Positions 1-9,558 are shown, numbered from the stretch's first letter. The stretch: DNA of 64,000 nt from Leptospira sp. GIMC2001 (GCF_028462125.1 NZ_CP115467.1:124001-188000), one strand, 5' to 3'. The notes: generated by a model not told the origin, from the letters alone. Made by a program: numbers and translations.

Positions 1-1
1 T

Positions 2-2635
2 ATTTCAATGCTGATCTCCAATCATATTCATCGCAACGGAGGATTTCAGACAGCTTTAGAAATCGATACTCTTGGGAGAATTCTTTCCAAGCGAGAATAT
101 AATAGACTGATCGAAATATTTTTACTTGGTGTGCTTCTAATAATTTCGTTGTACCATTTTTCCTTATTCTTTTATAGACGAAAAGATAAATCTGCTTTGT
201 GGTTTGGGCTTTTGTGTATGGTTATGGCACTTCGGCTGATGATGACTGGAGAACGTCTGTTTATCGAGGCTTTTCCTTGGATGCCTTTTGTTATAAATTT
301 AAAACTAGAATATATTGGGTACTACGCACTTGTTACTCCATTTGTAATGTTTTTATATGGATTATTCCCTCAAGAACTCACAACGATCGCACGCAGATTT
401 TTCGTTTATATTCCTATCGCATTCATTGGTTTGGTGATATTGTCGCCAGTTTCCATTTTTACAGAATCATTGTTCTATTTTCAAATTCTTACAATTCTGG
501 GAATGTTGTACATAATGAATATTCTCATCAGGGCTGTAATCAAAAAAAGAAAAGGATCAAGATTGATCATGCTCGGATTTATTATTTACTTTTGCACAGC
601 GATCAATGATTTATTATTCTATAATTTTTATATTGGAATTGGGAATTTAATTCCTATCGGATTATTCTTTTTTATCTTTGCCCAAGCCGCAGCGCTTGCG
701 CATAGAATAGCGGATGCTTTCAATAGCAGCGAAGAACTCTCGGATAATTTGGAACTCAAAGTTGAGAAAAGAACTATAGATTTAGAGAACGCAAAATCTG
801 AAATTTTCAAAATGAGTGAATTTACGAATCGAATCAATTCACTTAACAATCTTGATGATATTCTATCTGAATTGACAAACTATATGTATTCAAATTATGA
901 AATTGCTGGCTCATGGCTTGCTTTGACCAATGAGAGTAAAGAATATCTCAGAACGATAAACTTTTTCTCATTTCATACACTTGATCCAAAAGTCAGTGAA
1001 TTTTTGAAAGATCGTATCATTCCCTTAAACGAAGAAAGTGGATTCATCTATCAGGTATATAAGTCACAGAAGCCTTTTTTCTTAAAAAAAATTCCGAATT
1101 TTGATCATAAATTTAATAGGGAAATTTTGGATTCTGTAGGAATGAATTCTTTTATAATTATTCCTTTGATTAGGAATAATGAGTGTATTGGGATATTGAA
1201 TTTTACTAATTTTACTCAGGAAATGCGAATACGAAAATCTGATGTTAGAAAAATTTCATATATTTGCTCACAGGTTGCTGGATCAATAGATAATAATAAT
1301 TTAATTGAGCAAGTTAAAAGGGAAAGGGAATCCGCATTAAAGTCCAAGCAGATATCGGAAAAGCAAAAAAGATTTACAGAAAGTTTGAATCAGTTGATCA
1401 AGAGTTTAAATGAAGATCTAGACCTGAATACTATAATGATTAAGGTCTCAGAATATATTAAGAAAAATTATAATTTTCACTATTACGGATTGTCTATTAT
1501 AGGTGCTTCCGGAGATAACTTGCTTCACGCACATTCTGAAATACCTGAATTTGTAACACATCAAGAAAAAGAAATTATAAAAAATACAATAATCAAACTC
1601 AATCAAGATCAAGGTACTCATGCTCTGGCATTCAATTATAAGAAACCAATTTTTGCCCAAAGGATTAGAGCATCGGCACTGTCCCAAGAAGAGCAAATAC
1701 TCTATCAACTACTGAAATTTGAATCATTGGTTGTAATTCCTTTGACTTTGCAGAATCATCCAATAGGATTTCTTGATTTGTACAACGTTGGTAAAATCAG
1801 TTTAACGAAAGAAGAGATTACATACTTATCTATCTTAGGTGAGCAATTAGCTGGAATAATTTATAGTTCAAAACTTTATAAACAAGTTGAACAAGAAAAG
1901 GAACGATCTGATAATTTACTTGAAAACATTCTTCCAAAGTCTATAGCTGAAGAATTAAAATCGGAACTTTCTGTCAAACCCCAACTCATTGAATCGGCTA
2001 CTGTGCTTTTTACAGATTTTGTTGGTTTTACTAAAATTGCAGAAAGCCTTTCACCTGAAGATTTAGTGAGAGAGCTAGATGGCTGCTTCAGTCAATTTGA
2101 TGAAATCTGTAAGCACAACAATCTTGAAAAATTGAAAACCATCGGTGATGCATATATGTGTGCCGGTGGATTGCCCGTTCCTAATCATTCTCATCCGATA
2201 GAAGTTTGTCTCGCTGCATTAGAATTTCGTTCTTTTATGCTACAGATGGGGGAGATAAAGAAAGCATTGAATCTACCTTTTTGGGAACTACGTATTGGAA
2301 TTCATACTGGCTCTGTTACAGCAGGTGTTATAGGAACAAATAAGTTTGCCTATGATATCTGGGGAGATACTGTGAATACAGCGAGTCGCATGGAGTCTTC
2401 GGGAGATCCAGGAAGAATCAATATTTCCGGTGCGACTTATGAACTAGTAAAAGATTTTTTTGAATGTGAGTATAGAGGTAAGATTCAAGCCAAAGGCAAG
2501 GGCGAAGTAGATATGTATTTTCTTCTTCGCATAAAACCTGAGTATTCAGTTGATTCAGATGGACTTGTTCCCAATGGTAAGCTACGTTCCAATTCTGAAA
2601 ATTCCAATGGGCATATTGCAATTCATTCACATTGA
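2..2635 (+). CDS. 7TM-DISM receptor adenylate cyclase, 5'-truncated by window
   Basis: Membrane receptor predicted to make cAMP from ATP. The frame is open to the left edge. The first residues in view (NHIHRNGGF, then LG) resemble the end of a 7TMR-DISMED2 extracellular domain, so the ATG at 8 is probably internal and the N-terminus is missing. In order (numbered from the ATG at 8): about seven membrane helices (35-245), a coiled coil, two GAF-like domains (about 270-430 and 460-625), and a class III cyclase domain (660-850). The catalytic set is complete: metal-binding Asp670 (FTDFVGFT) and Asp714 (KTIGDAYM), transition-state Asn790 and Arg794 (VNTASR). Lys710 and Asp783 (YDIWGD) are the adenine-type determinants, so adenylate rather than guanylate cyclase is preferred. 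The ligand is unknown. A C-rich/G-rich stem-loop follows the stop codon. Confidence 0.88.
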   Translation: MSMLISNHIHRNGGFQTALEIDTLGRILSKREYNRLIEIFLLGVLLIISLYHFSLFFYRRKDKSALWFGLLCMVMALRLMMTGERLFIEAFPWMPFVINLKLEYIGYYALVTPFVMFLYGLFPQELTTIARRFFVYIPIAFIGLVILSPVSIFTESLFYFQILTILGMLYIMNILIRAVIKKRKGSRLIMLGFIIYFCTAINDLLFYNFYIGIGNLIPIGLFFFIFAQAAALAHRIADAFNSSEELSDNLELKVEKRTIDLENAKSEIFKMSEFTNRINSLNNLDDILSELTNYMYSNYEIAGSWLALTNESKEYLRTINFFSFHTLDPKVSEFLKDRIIPLNEESGFIYQVYKSQKPFFLKKIPNFDHKFNREILDSVGMNSFIIIPLIRNNECIGILNFTNFTQEMRIRKSDVRKISYICSQVAGSIDNNNLIEQVKRERESALKSKQISEKQKRFTESLNQLIKSLNEDLDLNTIMIKVSEYIKKNYNFHYYGLSIIGASGDNLLHAHSEIPEFVTHQEKEIIKNTIIKLNQDQGTHALAFNYKKPIFAQRIRASALSQEEQILYQLLKFESLVVIPLTLQNHPIGFLDLYNVGKISLTKEEITYLSILGEQLAGIIYSSKLYKQVEQEKERSDNLLENILPKSIAEELKSELSVKPQLIESATVLFTDFVGFTKIAESLSPEDLVRELDGCFSQFDEICKHNNLEKLKTIGDAYMCAGGLPVPNHSHPIEVCLAALEFRSFMLQMGEIKKALNLPFWELRIGIHTGSVTAGVIGTNKFAYDIWGDTVNTASRMESSGDPGRINISGATYELVKDFFECEYRGKIQAKGKGEVDMYFLLRIKPEYSVDSDGLVPNGKLRSNSENSNGHIAIHSH

Positions 2636-2640
2636 GAAAA

Positions 2641-2656
2641 CCCCCTATTTAGGGGG
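2641..2656. terminator. Short GC stem-loop after the cyclase gene
   Basis: CCCCCT-ATTT-AGGGGG gives a six-pair stem with a four-base loop, 5 bp after the cyclase stop. No T-run follows on the plus strand, and only TTTT follows on the minus strand. It may be a weak terminator or an mRNA-stabilising hairpin. Confidence 0.4.
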
Positions 2657-2711
2657 ATAGAAATGAATTATTAATTTTGACAATTTGCTCGCTGGATCAT
2701 GAAATTAAGTT

Positions 2712-3641
2712 ATGGCAATAAATTATTCTCCGGCTCAAGCTCGGAAATTATTAAAAGAACAGACATATTATTCAATTATTTTCATAATATTATTTTTCTT
2801 TAATTCAAATCTGTTTTCTCATACTTTATTCATGAAAGATTTAAACATAATCTATGGAATTGTCTATAAGCAAGATAGTGATCATGTTTATCTGAATTCT
2901 AGCAATGGTTCCAAAAAAATCCCAAAAGACAATATAGCTAAAATATTAGTCCAAGATATCAAAGACGAAGATAAATTAAAAAAAATTCTCATAAAAGTTC
3001 GCAAAGAATTTCCTCAGTCATCAAAATCTGAAAAAACAGTTCAAAAAATTCCTGAGCCTTCGACGACATACAAAGATATAGAAATTGAAAGTGCAAAGAA
3101 TATACTCGCAGAAATTGAGGTCGAAGAAAAGCAAATAATTCATGAAAATTCAATATTTAGATCTTTGGTTCTACCAGGGTGGGGGCATTTTTACAATAAA
3201 AATGATAACTGGGGTTATTTTTTTAGTAGCGCATTTATGCTTTCACTCGGTGCAACAGTTCACGGTTCGATGGAAGTTAACAGAGCTGAATCCAATTATC
3301 AATCGACCGTCAATGAAGTTTCAACAACAGCGATCTTAATAAATCCTAATTTTAGAAGGGATACTAGTCTTGTTCACTATATTTATGCTATTCAAAGAGT
3401 GGAAAGTAGCTCACAAGGAATCAGTAGAGCACAAATAAATCAGAGAAATACGATGATATCCGTTTTAGGAATTTATATGATTCAAGTTGCACATAATTAT
3501 TTTACATCTAAACCCAACTATGCTGATGAGTTAGATGGTCAAGATTTGTCTGGTTTCTTTTTTGATTATTCCCAAATTAGAGAACCATTCAGTCAGTCAA
3601 TAGTGAGAGAATCCAAGGTTGAGTATAGATGGACATTTTAA
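2712..3641 (+). CDS. Exported DUF5683-like membrane protein
   Basis: Protein of 309 residues with no firm function. A hydrophobic segment at residues 19-36 (YYSIIFIILFFF) looks like a signal peptide or anchor. Residues 45-75 resemble a short beta domain (IIYGIVYKQDSDHVYL), followed by a charged linker. The C-terminal half contains SLVLPGWGHFYNKN followed by hydrophobic stretches, the hallmark of DUF5683/P13-type spirochaetal membrane proteins. The ATG has only a weak ribosome-binding site (a TTAAG run), so the start is not certain. The last 13 bp overlap the next gene, which suggests translational coupling and a shared envelope role. Confidence 0.65.
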   Translation: MAINYSPAQARKLLKEQTYYSIIFIILFFFNSNLFSHTLFMKDLNIIYGIVYKQDSDHVYLNSSNGSKKIPKDNIAKILVQDIKDEDKLKKILIKVRKEFPQSSKSEKTVQKIPEPSTTYKDIEIESAKNILAEIEVEEKQIIHENSIFRSLVLPGWGHFYNKNDNWGYFFSSAFMLSLGATVHGSMEVNRAESNYQSTVNEVSTTAILINPNFRRDTSLVHYIYAIQRVESSSQGISRAQINQRNTMISVLGIYMIQVAHNYFTSKPNYADELDGQDLSGFFFDYSQIREPFSQSIVRESKVEYRWTF

Positions 3642-5212
3642 AAATACGAGAATATACTATATTGCAATTTAGAAATCTATTTATTATAAAAATATTAATA
3701 GTATCTATCTTTTTTACCAATTGCCAAAATACCATTGGAAAAGAAGATCTTGATCCGGATAATCCATTAGGACTTTTATTGCAACTCTATCCATTTATAG
3801 TTACAATTCCAAACACCAAGGAAATAAAGTTTCTGTTTATCCCGGAAACTAAATCCTATGGAATAATTAACGGTACAAAAATCAACATCACTGTCCCGTT
3901 TCAAACAGGATTAACAAATTTAAAGACGAATTTATTTCATGACGGTCGTTCGATTCAGTATGAAGGAATTGATTTCAATCCCGAACTTACTTCATTGGAT
4001 TTTACAACAAAGATATATCTAAATGTCATCGCACGAGATGAATCAAATAAGAATTATGAAATTCAAGTTAGTGAAGGACTTGCTGATTCAAAGGAATTGT
4101 TAAACTTTCAATTTGACGAACTCGATGTTCGGGGAATTATTTCCACGAATACTGTTTTTTTAAATGTACCGTTTGGAACTGATTTATCCAATTTAGCTCC
4201 GACTTTCTCTCATTCTGGCGCAAAGGTTTATGCCGTTAGTGGAGGAATTCAAGGAGAAGAACAAATCCCTCGTGAAACAAGAAAAAATTTTAACAATTCA
4301 CAAGCGTATAGGATTGTTGCTTCCGACGGATCAACGCAAGATTACACTATATCAGTAAATCTGAGTAGTGAAGATTCTAATAATATTGAACAAGTCTTAA
4401 TTAATGGGAATAAAGGAACTACAATCGGAGATATTATTTATTTCATTTTTCCAAGCAATCAAGATATTTCTTCAATTCCCATTATTATTTCTCATAAAGG
4501 AAAATTAGCAAGAATCAATGGAAACCCGCATAAGAATGGCGAATCTCTATACAATTTAAATATCAACCTAATTTTGGAAATAGAAGCGTTCAATGGATCC
4601 GTTCGAAGATATTCAATTAGAAGTGGAATTTCCGTTGCGCCTGGTACTTTTTCTCCAAGCTTTACTAACAATCAGAATGGAACTATATCAGATAACAATA
4701 CAGGTTTAATTTGGATGCGTTGTATACTAAGCAATGTTCCTGGTGTCCCAAGGACAGGAACATGGTGTGTGGATACTGCAATTGGAAACTATTCTTATTG
4801 TAATTCCAACACAAATGATTGTAATGGAGGAACGAGTACGGGAAGTTACGGTGATTTTGTAGGTGGATCGAATTCATCTTCTAATACTGCTTGGCGAGCA
4901 TGTAACTTAGCTAATACGACTCCTGATGGCGGATATGGAGGCAGAACAAATTGGAGATTGCCGAGATTGAACGAGCTTCAATCTATAATTGATTATGCAG
5001 GAGAATTGAATGCCAGTGGATTTGCTGGTAAGCCTTACAGAACTTTTTTCCCGATGGGTAGTGGTGGAGGTCAGTACAATTTCTTTCAATGGACTGCCTC
5101 AACTTTTTCGGTAGGAAATACTTTATCATATAAAGTCTGGGGAACAACAGGAGCAGTGGAGACAGAATCTAAGACAACTGTGAATGCTGTTCGTTGCGTA
5201 TCTAGTCCTTGA
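3629..5212 (+). CDS. Lipoprotein with cadherin-like repeats and DUF1566 domain
   Basis: Surface or periplasmic lipoprotein of 527 residues. A hydrophobic segment at 17-31 leads to Cys32 (FFTNC), a plausible spirochaetal lipobox. Three diverged beta-sandwich repeats follow (about 60-150, 153-245, 250-330), each with the pattern 'VPF(G/Q)T.L.NL' then 'Y.I.A.DGS...Y.I.V', as in cadherin-like/DUF5018 bacterial repeats. Residues about 345-527 form a DUF1566 (Lcl C-terminal) domain: GTISDNNTGLIWMR near its start, WRLPRLNELQSIID, and VRCVSS at the end. The start overlaps the upstream gene by 13 bp. The binding partner is unknown; the domain mix suggests an adhesion or surface-exposed protein, which is an inference. 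Confidence 0.75.
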   Translation: MDILKIREYTILQFRNLFIIKILIVSIFFTNCQNTIGKEDLDPDNPLGLLLQLYPFIVTIPNTKEIKFLFIPETKSYGIINGTKINITVPFQTGLTNLKTNLFHDGRSIQYEGIDFNPELTSLDFTTKIYLNVIARDESNKNYEIQVSEGLADSKELLNFQFDELDVRGIISTNTVFLNVPFGTDLSNLAPTFSHSGAKVYAVSGGIQGEEQIPRETRKNFNNSQAYRIVASDGSTQDYTISVNLSSEDSNNIEQVLINGNKGTTIGDIIYFIFPSNQDISSIPIIISHKGKLARINGNPHKNGESLYNLNINLILEIEAFNGSVRRYSIRSGISVAPGTFSPSFTNNQNGTISDNNTGLIWMRCILSNVPGVPRTGTWCVDTAIGNYSYCNSNTNDCNGGTSTGSYGDFVGGSNSSSNTAWRACNLANTTPDGGYGGRTNWRLPRLNELQSIIDYAGELNASGFAGKPYRTFFPMGSGGGQYNFFQWTASTFSVGNTLSYKVWGTTGAVETESKTTVNAVRCVSSP

Positions 5213-5231
5213 GGTGAATTGAAGAATTATT

Positions 5232-5879
5232 ATGAATGAAACGACGACTAAAGATAACTTGAAAATTGGAATCGTTGAAAATGACGATTATTTTTTGACT
5301 GAACTAAATGAGAGATTGGAAAAACTTTCCAATATTCGGAATATTCAATCTTGGACTTCTTCAGAGCAGTTTTTGATGGATTTAGACAATCTAGATTTAG
5401 ACATTCTCTTCCTTGACATCATGCTTCCAGGTATGAGTGGTATTGAACTCGTTGGTAAATTAACTGAAAAATCTTCAAAAACCAAAGTCATTATGCTTAC
5501 CAATATGAATTCTGATGAAATGATATTTGATTCCATAAAGAATGGTGCATTAGGTTATATTCTGAAATCTGATATCGGAAGAATTCGCGAAATTGTCGAA
5601 GTCGTTCAAGAAGGTGGTGCAACAATAACTCCAACGATAGCTCTAAGAGTTTTTTCAAGCTTTCGCAAAATTCAATCCAATGAATCTCAAGGATTGACTG
5701 ATCGAGAAACACAAATACTCCAACTTCTCGTAAAAGGAAAAAAAATTGCATCAATTTCTCAATTTTTATTATTGAGCGAACATACTGTGAACGGTTATGT
5801 CAAATCAATCTATAAAAAATTGAGTGTTCACAATCGAGTGGAATTGACTTTAAAAGCTCAGAAACTTTCTCTTCTATGA
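5232..5879 (+). CDS. NarL/LuxR-family response regulator
   Basis: Cytoplasmic DNA-binding response regulator of 215 residues. The receiver domain (10-125) has the acidic pair Asp18/Asp19, phospho-acceptor Asp62 (FLDIMLPG) and the conserved Thr and Lys regions (MLTN, YILKSD). A LuxR-type helix-turn-helix occupies about 150-213 (LTDRETQILQLL, LSEHTVNGYVKSIYKKL). It overlaps the following histidine kinase by 4 bp (ATGA), so the two very probably form one two-component system. The target genes are not evident from this sequence. Confidence 0.9.
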   Translation: MNETTTKDNLKIGIVENDDYFLTELNERLEKLSNIRNIQSWTSSEQFLMDLDNLDLDILFLDIMLPGMSGIELVGKLTEKSSKTKVIMLTNMNSDEMIFDSIKNGALGYILKSDIGRIREIVEVVQEGGATITPTIALRVFSSFRKIQSNESQGLTDRETQILQLLVKGKKIASISQFLLLSEHTVNGYVKSIYKKLSVHNRVELTLKAQKLSLL

Positions 5880-7825
5880 AAAAGCTAGCTTTACTTATAA
5901 GCTCTTTCTTATTTTTGTTCTTAGTCTATTGTTCATCATCTAAAACTTCTGAGCTTTCCACGGAAAGTGATAGCCTTGGCAAAAATGATCATACAAGATA
6001 TCATATTGATTTATCAGTCTTTAAAAATTCAGAAATCTATTCAATTGATGGACCTTGGGAATTTTACTGGATGGAGTTATTGCAACCAACAAAGCTTAAG
6101 AGTGATTCTGATTATGAGATTCCTGCAAAGAACAAATTCCAGCAAAAATCTCCAGATTTATTACTTAACGAATTTAGACCTTGGACAAAATCAAAATTAA
6201 ACAACGCAGGACTTCCCGCTTTTGGGTATGCTACCTATCGAACAATTCTTAGAATTCCTAAGTCTGGAATGCAATTAGGAATTTTTTATCCGCATCTCTT
6301 TAGCGCTTCAAGGATCTGGGTAAATGGAGTTGAACTTGCGCATAAAGGAAAAGTTTCCGAACAATTGGATCTAATTCAGTCTAGCCGAAAGAATACAGAA
6401 GTTTATTTTACTGTTCCGTCTCATGAATTGGAAATCATTCTTCACGTGGCAAATTCACATTTTTATCAAGGCGGACCAAGAGGGAAGCTACTCATCGGAT
6501 CAGAAAAGTCAATCAAAAATCATATCGTTAAAAATATAATTTTGGATGTTATAGTTTTTGGACTTATCTTAGGTTCTATGCTCTATCATCTTTTTATTTA
6601 TTTTTTAAATAAGGATAACAAACCATTCTTATTTTTTTCTATAGTCTGTTTATCATTTCTTTTAAGATTGCCATTTCATAATATGAAGTTATACGGAATA
6701 TTCTTTGATGAGATACCTTGGAGTACCCAGGCTTTATTCCTGCATTGTTTGAATATCATTTCAATGCTTGCTGTCGTTTATTTTTTGAATAGTTTATTTC
6801 CAAGATCAATCAAATCCTATTTTTTTATTATACATTGGATTGGCGCAATCGTTGCTTTTGCACTTGGACTCATCAATGAAAGGCTATTGTCTTTGGTTAA
6901 TTTTTATTATGTTTTGATATTTCTACCTTTATATCTAGTTCAGTCTAGCTATTTGATATTCTTTAAAATCACAGAGAGAAAATCATTCTTTCTTATGGCA
7001 ATCGGAGTCTTAGGTTTAAGCGTATTTTGTTTTTTGGCTCTTATTCTTAATTATTTTGGAATTGATAGTGGGGCATATCTCATTTCTGGATTTTTGATAT
7101 ATATTTTATTCCAAGCTCTGGCACTGAGCCGTTTCTTTACGATTGCATTGGAAAATCGTACTCAGTTAAAATTGCAGTTAACCCAAGAAAATCAAAGGGC
7201 TTTGACCAAGCAAAGAGAAGAATTACAGATTCTCATGCACGATAGTCTGGGTGGCGAATTAACTGATATCCATGTATTCTTGGAAAGAAATATCAATACG
7301 AACACGGAAAAATATGATAAGATAGTTTTAAATAATCTATTTAACAAAACAACTTCGATAATTCAATCATTTCGCAATCAATTGTTATATATTGAAGACC
7401 TCAATGTAGCCTATGAAAATCTTTTCGCTGGGTTGAATCTCACCATACTTAGGAGATATTCAGATGCAGGTCGTGAGGTGGATTTCAATCTTCCGGATAT
7501 TTTGCTTGAGAAAGATTTTCAAGATAAAATTTACAATAATCAGAAAGATATGCTAATAAATTTATTCTATCTTTTTACAGAAATTTGCACAAATGATCTT
7601 AAGTATGGGATTGGTGAATCCTATTGGGATATTGATTATAAGAATGCTTGCTTATATATTCAACAGAAAAATCAAATAAAGTCTTTACATCATGAGATGG
7701 AATTGATTCCAAAAGCAGGATTAGCGCGGGTAGAAAAGATGGAAGGAACATTGCATGCGGTTGTTGATAAGGACAAATACATTTTAAATATTTCAATTCC
7801 TGTGACCCCTAGTATTCCAAATTGA
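5876..7825 (+). CDS. 7TM-DISM lipoprotein sensor histidine kinase (HisKA_3 type)
   Basis: Sensor kinase of 649 residues, probable partner of the overlapping NarL-type regulator. The signal sequence ends in a lipobox-like LVYC with Cys19. Residues 45-210 form an extracellular jelly-roll domain (DGPWEFYW, RIWVNG), followed by seven membrane helices (about 218-410). The cytoplasmic part starts with a coiled coil and a HisKA_3-type box, His455 in ILMHDSLGGELTDI. The ATPase domain is reduced: the N-box survives as TEICTNDLKYG, and a late GLARVEKMEG segment corresponds to the end of the domain, but a standard G1 DxGxG box is not obvious. Either the ATPase is strongly diverged or the protein is a weak kinase. 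Its 3' end overlaps the convergent gene by 17 bp. Confidence 0.85.
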   Translation: MKKLALLISSFLFLFLVYCSSSKTSELSTESDSLGKNDHTRYHIDLSVFKNSEIYSIDGPWEFYWMELLQPTKLKSDSDYEIPAKNKFQQKSPDLLLNEFRPWTKSKLNNAGLPAFGYATYRTILRIPKSGMQLGIFYPHLFSASRIWVNGVELAHKGKVSEQLDLIQSSRKNTEVYFTVPSHELEIILHVANSHFYQGGPRGKLLIGSEKSIKNHIVKNIILDVIVFGLILGSMLYHLFIYFLNKDNKPFLFFSIVCLSFLLRLPFHNMKLYGIFFDEIPWSTQALFLHCLNIISMLAVVYFLNSLFPRSIKSYFFIIHWIGAIVAFALGLINERLLSLVNFYYVLIFLPLYLVQSSYLIFFKITERKSFFLMAIGVLGLSVFCFLALILNYFGIDSGAYLISGFLIYILFQALALSRFFTIALENRTQLKLQLTQENQRALTKQREELQILMHDSLGGELTDIHVFLERNINTNTEKYDKIVLNNLFNKTTSIIQSFRNQLLYIEDLNVAYENLFAGLNLTILRRYSDAGREVDFNLPDILLEKDFQDKIYNNQKDMLINLFYLFTEICTNDLKYGIGESYWDIDYKNACLYIQQKNQIKSLHHEMELIPKAGLARVEKMEGTLHAVVDKDKYILNISIPVTPSIPN

Positions 7826-8306
7826 TTTCGATTTTATAATTGTTCAAGATTCTTTGAATTTTTTCTTTATATTGCTCCCATTCATTTTCTTTCTGATAGG
7901 ATTCGATTAAAGGAATTATATCTGGGATTATTTTTTGGATGGAAAGATTCAGTTTTGTGAAATCCACTAAATAAGATTCAATTCTATTTATCCGTGAATG
8001 CAGAGTGTATTTGTTTTTTAGACATTCAAGAAATCCATTTCTCACTGCATCTATTTTATAATATTCATCAACGAGACGAAGTGTTGCGTCTCGTATCGTA
8101 ACTGTCGAACATAAGTTCCAATAAATAATTGAAGAGAGGATTTGAGCTTGCTGACTATCAAATGAAATTTCAAAACTGCTCAGAAGAATATTTCTCAAAC
8201 CATTGATTCGATCATTTTCAGAAAGTTCATACTCAATTTCACCATAGCGATTTTGTTTCCCTTTGTTTATATTGTTGAGGAGTTTTAATCTTTCGTCTTT
8301 GTTCAT
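7809..8306 (-). CDS. Hypothetical helical protein
   Basis: Protein of 165 residues that I do not recognise. It is hydrophilic and predominantly helical, with no signal peptide and no membrane segment. The C-terminal third is rich in Lys and Glu (YQKENEWEQYKEKIQRIL). It lies alone on the minus strand between the convergent histidine kinase (17 bp overlap) and the HxlR regulator. The ATG at 8306 is the only reasonable start. No function is proposed. Confidence 0.55.
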   Translation of the reverse strand: MNKDERLKLLNNINKGKQNRYGEIEYELSENDRINGLRNILLSSFEISFDSQQAQILSSIIYWNLCSTVTIRDATLRLVDEYYKIDAVRNGFLECLKNKYTLHSRINRIESYLVDFTKLNLSIQKIIPDIIPLIESYQKENEWEQYKEKIQRILNNYKIEINLEY

Positions 8307-8365
8307 TGATTTTTGTTAACCTATAAAAATGAATTCAATTTATTTCAGAATAGATTTCTTATATT

Positions 8366-8770
8366 TCACAATTGTTTTTTTCTGGAAATTCTATTTTTGG
8401 TATTATTTGTTATGGGAGTTTCATTTTTTGTTTCGATTCCTTCACTCTTCATAAGAAATATACCAAACTCTCGCAATACATCAATTACTGGGATGGACTT
8501 TTTGCCTAACTCAGTTAAAGAATATTCAGTTTTTGGTGGAACGACTGCATAAACTTTTCTGTGCAGTAGTCCGACTTGCTCAAGCTCTCGGAGAGTGATT
8601 GAAAGCATTCGATCAGATATATGAGGTAGAGTTTTCTTGATTTCTGAATATCGTAGAGTTTTTTCTCTTACTCGCCAAAGAACTGGCATTTTCCATGCTC
8701 CGCCAATCCAATCCAAAACAAATTCAACAGGGTTGTAATAAGTCTTCCCTTTGTATAGAAAATCAGGCAT
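8366..8770 (-). CDS. HxlR-family winged-helix regulator
   Basis: Transcription regulator of 134 residues. The HxlR pattern is clear: FVLDWIGGAWKMPVLWRV, then LRYSEIKKTLPHISDRMLS as the recognition region, LRELEQVGLLHRKVY, and a wing ending YSLTELGKKSIPVID. Family members usually sense redox or electrophile stress, but the usual N-terminal Cys is absent here, so the signal is unknown. It is divergent from the NAD(P)-binding oxidoreductase at 8941, and the 170 bp between them contains repeats suited to operator function. Control of the oxidoreductase is therefore likely (inference from context). Confidence 0.88.
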   Translation of the reverse strand: MPDFLYKGKTYYNPVEFVLDWIGGAWKMPVLWRVREKTLRYSEIKKTLPHISDRMLSITLRELEQVGLLHRKVYAVVPPKTEYSLTELGKKSIPVIDVLREFGIFLMKSEGIETKNETPITNNTKNRISRKKQL

Positions 8771-8940
8771 ATTTATTTCCTTTATATATCATTCTTGATA
8801 AACTGATTAGTAAATATCATAAATGTTATTAACTATTGCATCTAGTAGGTATATACTAAAACATACTGTATCAATTAAAAATTTGGTATCAATTTTCTAT
8901 TAACTACTATATTAGTTTATAGAAATAGGAGAAGTAAAAT
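8771..8940. promoter_or_regulatory. Divergent promoter with repeated candidate HxlR operators
   Basis: A very A+T-rich region between hxlR and the oxidoreductase gene. It holds two copies of TATTAACTA (8827-8835 and 8898-8906), two copies of GTATCAATT (8868-8876 and 8886-8894), and the palindrome GTATATAC (8849-8856). A possible plus-strand promoter is TTGGTA (8884-8889), an 18 bp spacer, and TATATT (8908-8913). A good ribosome-binding site (AGGAG) precedes the TTG start at 8941. Binding by the HxlR protein is an inference. Confidence 0.45.
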
Positions 8941-9558
8941 TTGAAGATCGCGATCATTGGAACAGGAAACGTAGGTGGTGCTTTAGCAACAATCTGGTCA
9001 CAAAAAGGACATGATATCAATTTGGGGGTTAGAGATATAAATTCTTTTAAAGGAAAAGAGCTTTTAAAAAATTTGAATACATCCGTCTATTCAATTTCTG
9101 AGGCTGTACAATTATCAGATGTAATCGTGATTTCAACTCCTGCAGTATCAACCATAGAAGTTACTAAGTCTTTAGGTAATACAAAAAGTAAAATCATAAT
9201 CGACACAATGAATACTATTATGGGCAAAGGTGCAATAGGCTACAACAATACAACGTCCGCAATTTTAGATCATACTGAGACGAATGATGTAGTAAAATGT
9301 TTTAATACTACCGGTGCAAACAACCTAGCTGATCCCAAATATGGTAATCAAAATTTGGATGCCTTTGTATGTGGAGATTCAGCTAAGGGCAAAGAGATTG
9401 CAATTCAATTAGCCGATGATGCAGGTTTTGCAGAATGTTATGATGTTGGAGGCAATGATAAGTTTGATTTGATGGAACAGTTTGCATTTTTCTGGATCAA
9501 TCTAGCTATGTTCCAAAAACAAGGAAGAAATATTGGGTTTAAAATATTAAAAAGATAA
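8941..9558 (+). CDS. NAD(P)-binding oxidoreductase (F420 reductase-like)
   Basis: Predicted dinucleotide-binding enzyme of 205 residues. The Rossmann motif GTGNVGGA is at residues 7-14, followed by a VIVISTPA segment typical of the NADPH-dependent F420 reductase / NADP oxidoreductase family, and KCFNTTGANN later in the domain. Translation starts at TTG, since an AGGAGAAG site sits at the right distance and no ATG is near. The substrate is unknown, and F420 use is not implied because many family members act without it. Its promoter faces that of an HxlR regulator, a common arrangement for stress-inducible oxidoreductases. Confidence 0.82.
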   Translation: MKIAIIGTGNVGGALATIWSQKGHDINLGVRDINSFKGKELLKNLNTSVYSISEAVQLSDVIVISTPAVSTIEVTKSLGNTKSKIIIDTMNTIMGKGAIGYNNTTSAILDHTETNDVVKCFNTTGANNLADPKYGNQNLDAFVCGDSAKGKEIAIQLADDAGFAECYDVGGNDKFDLMEQFAFFWINLAMFQKQGRNIGFKILKR

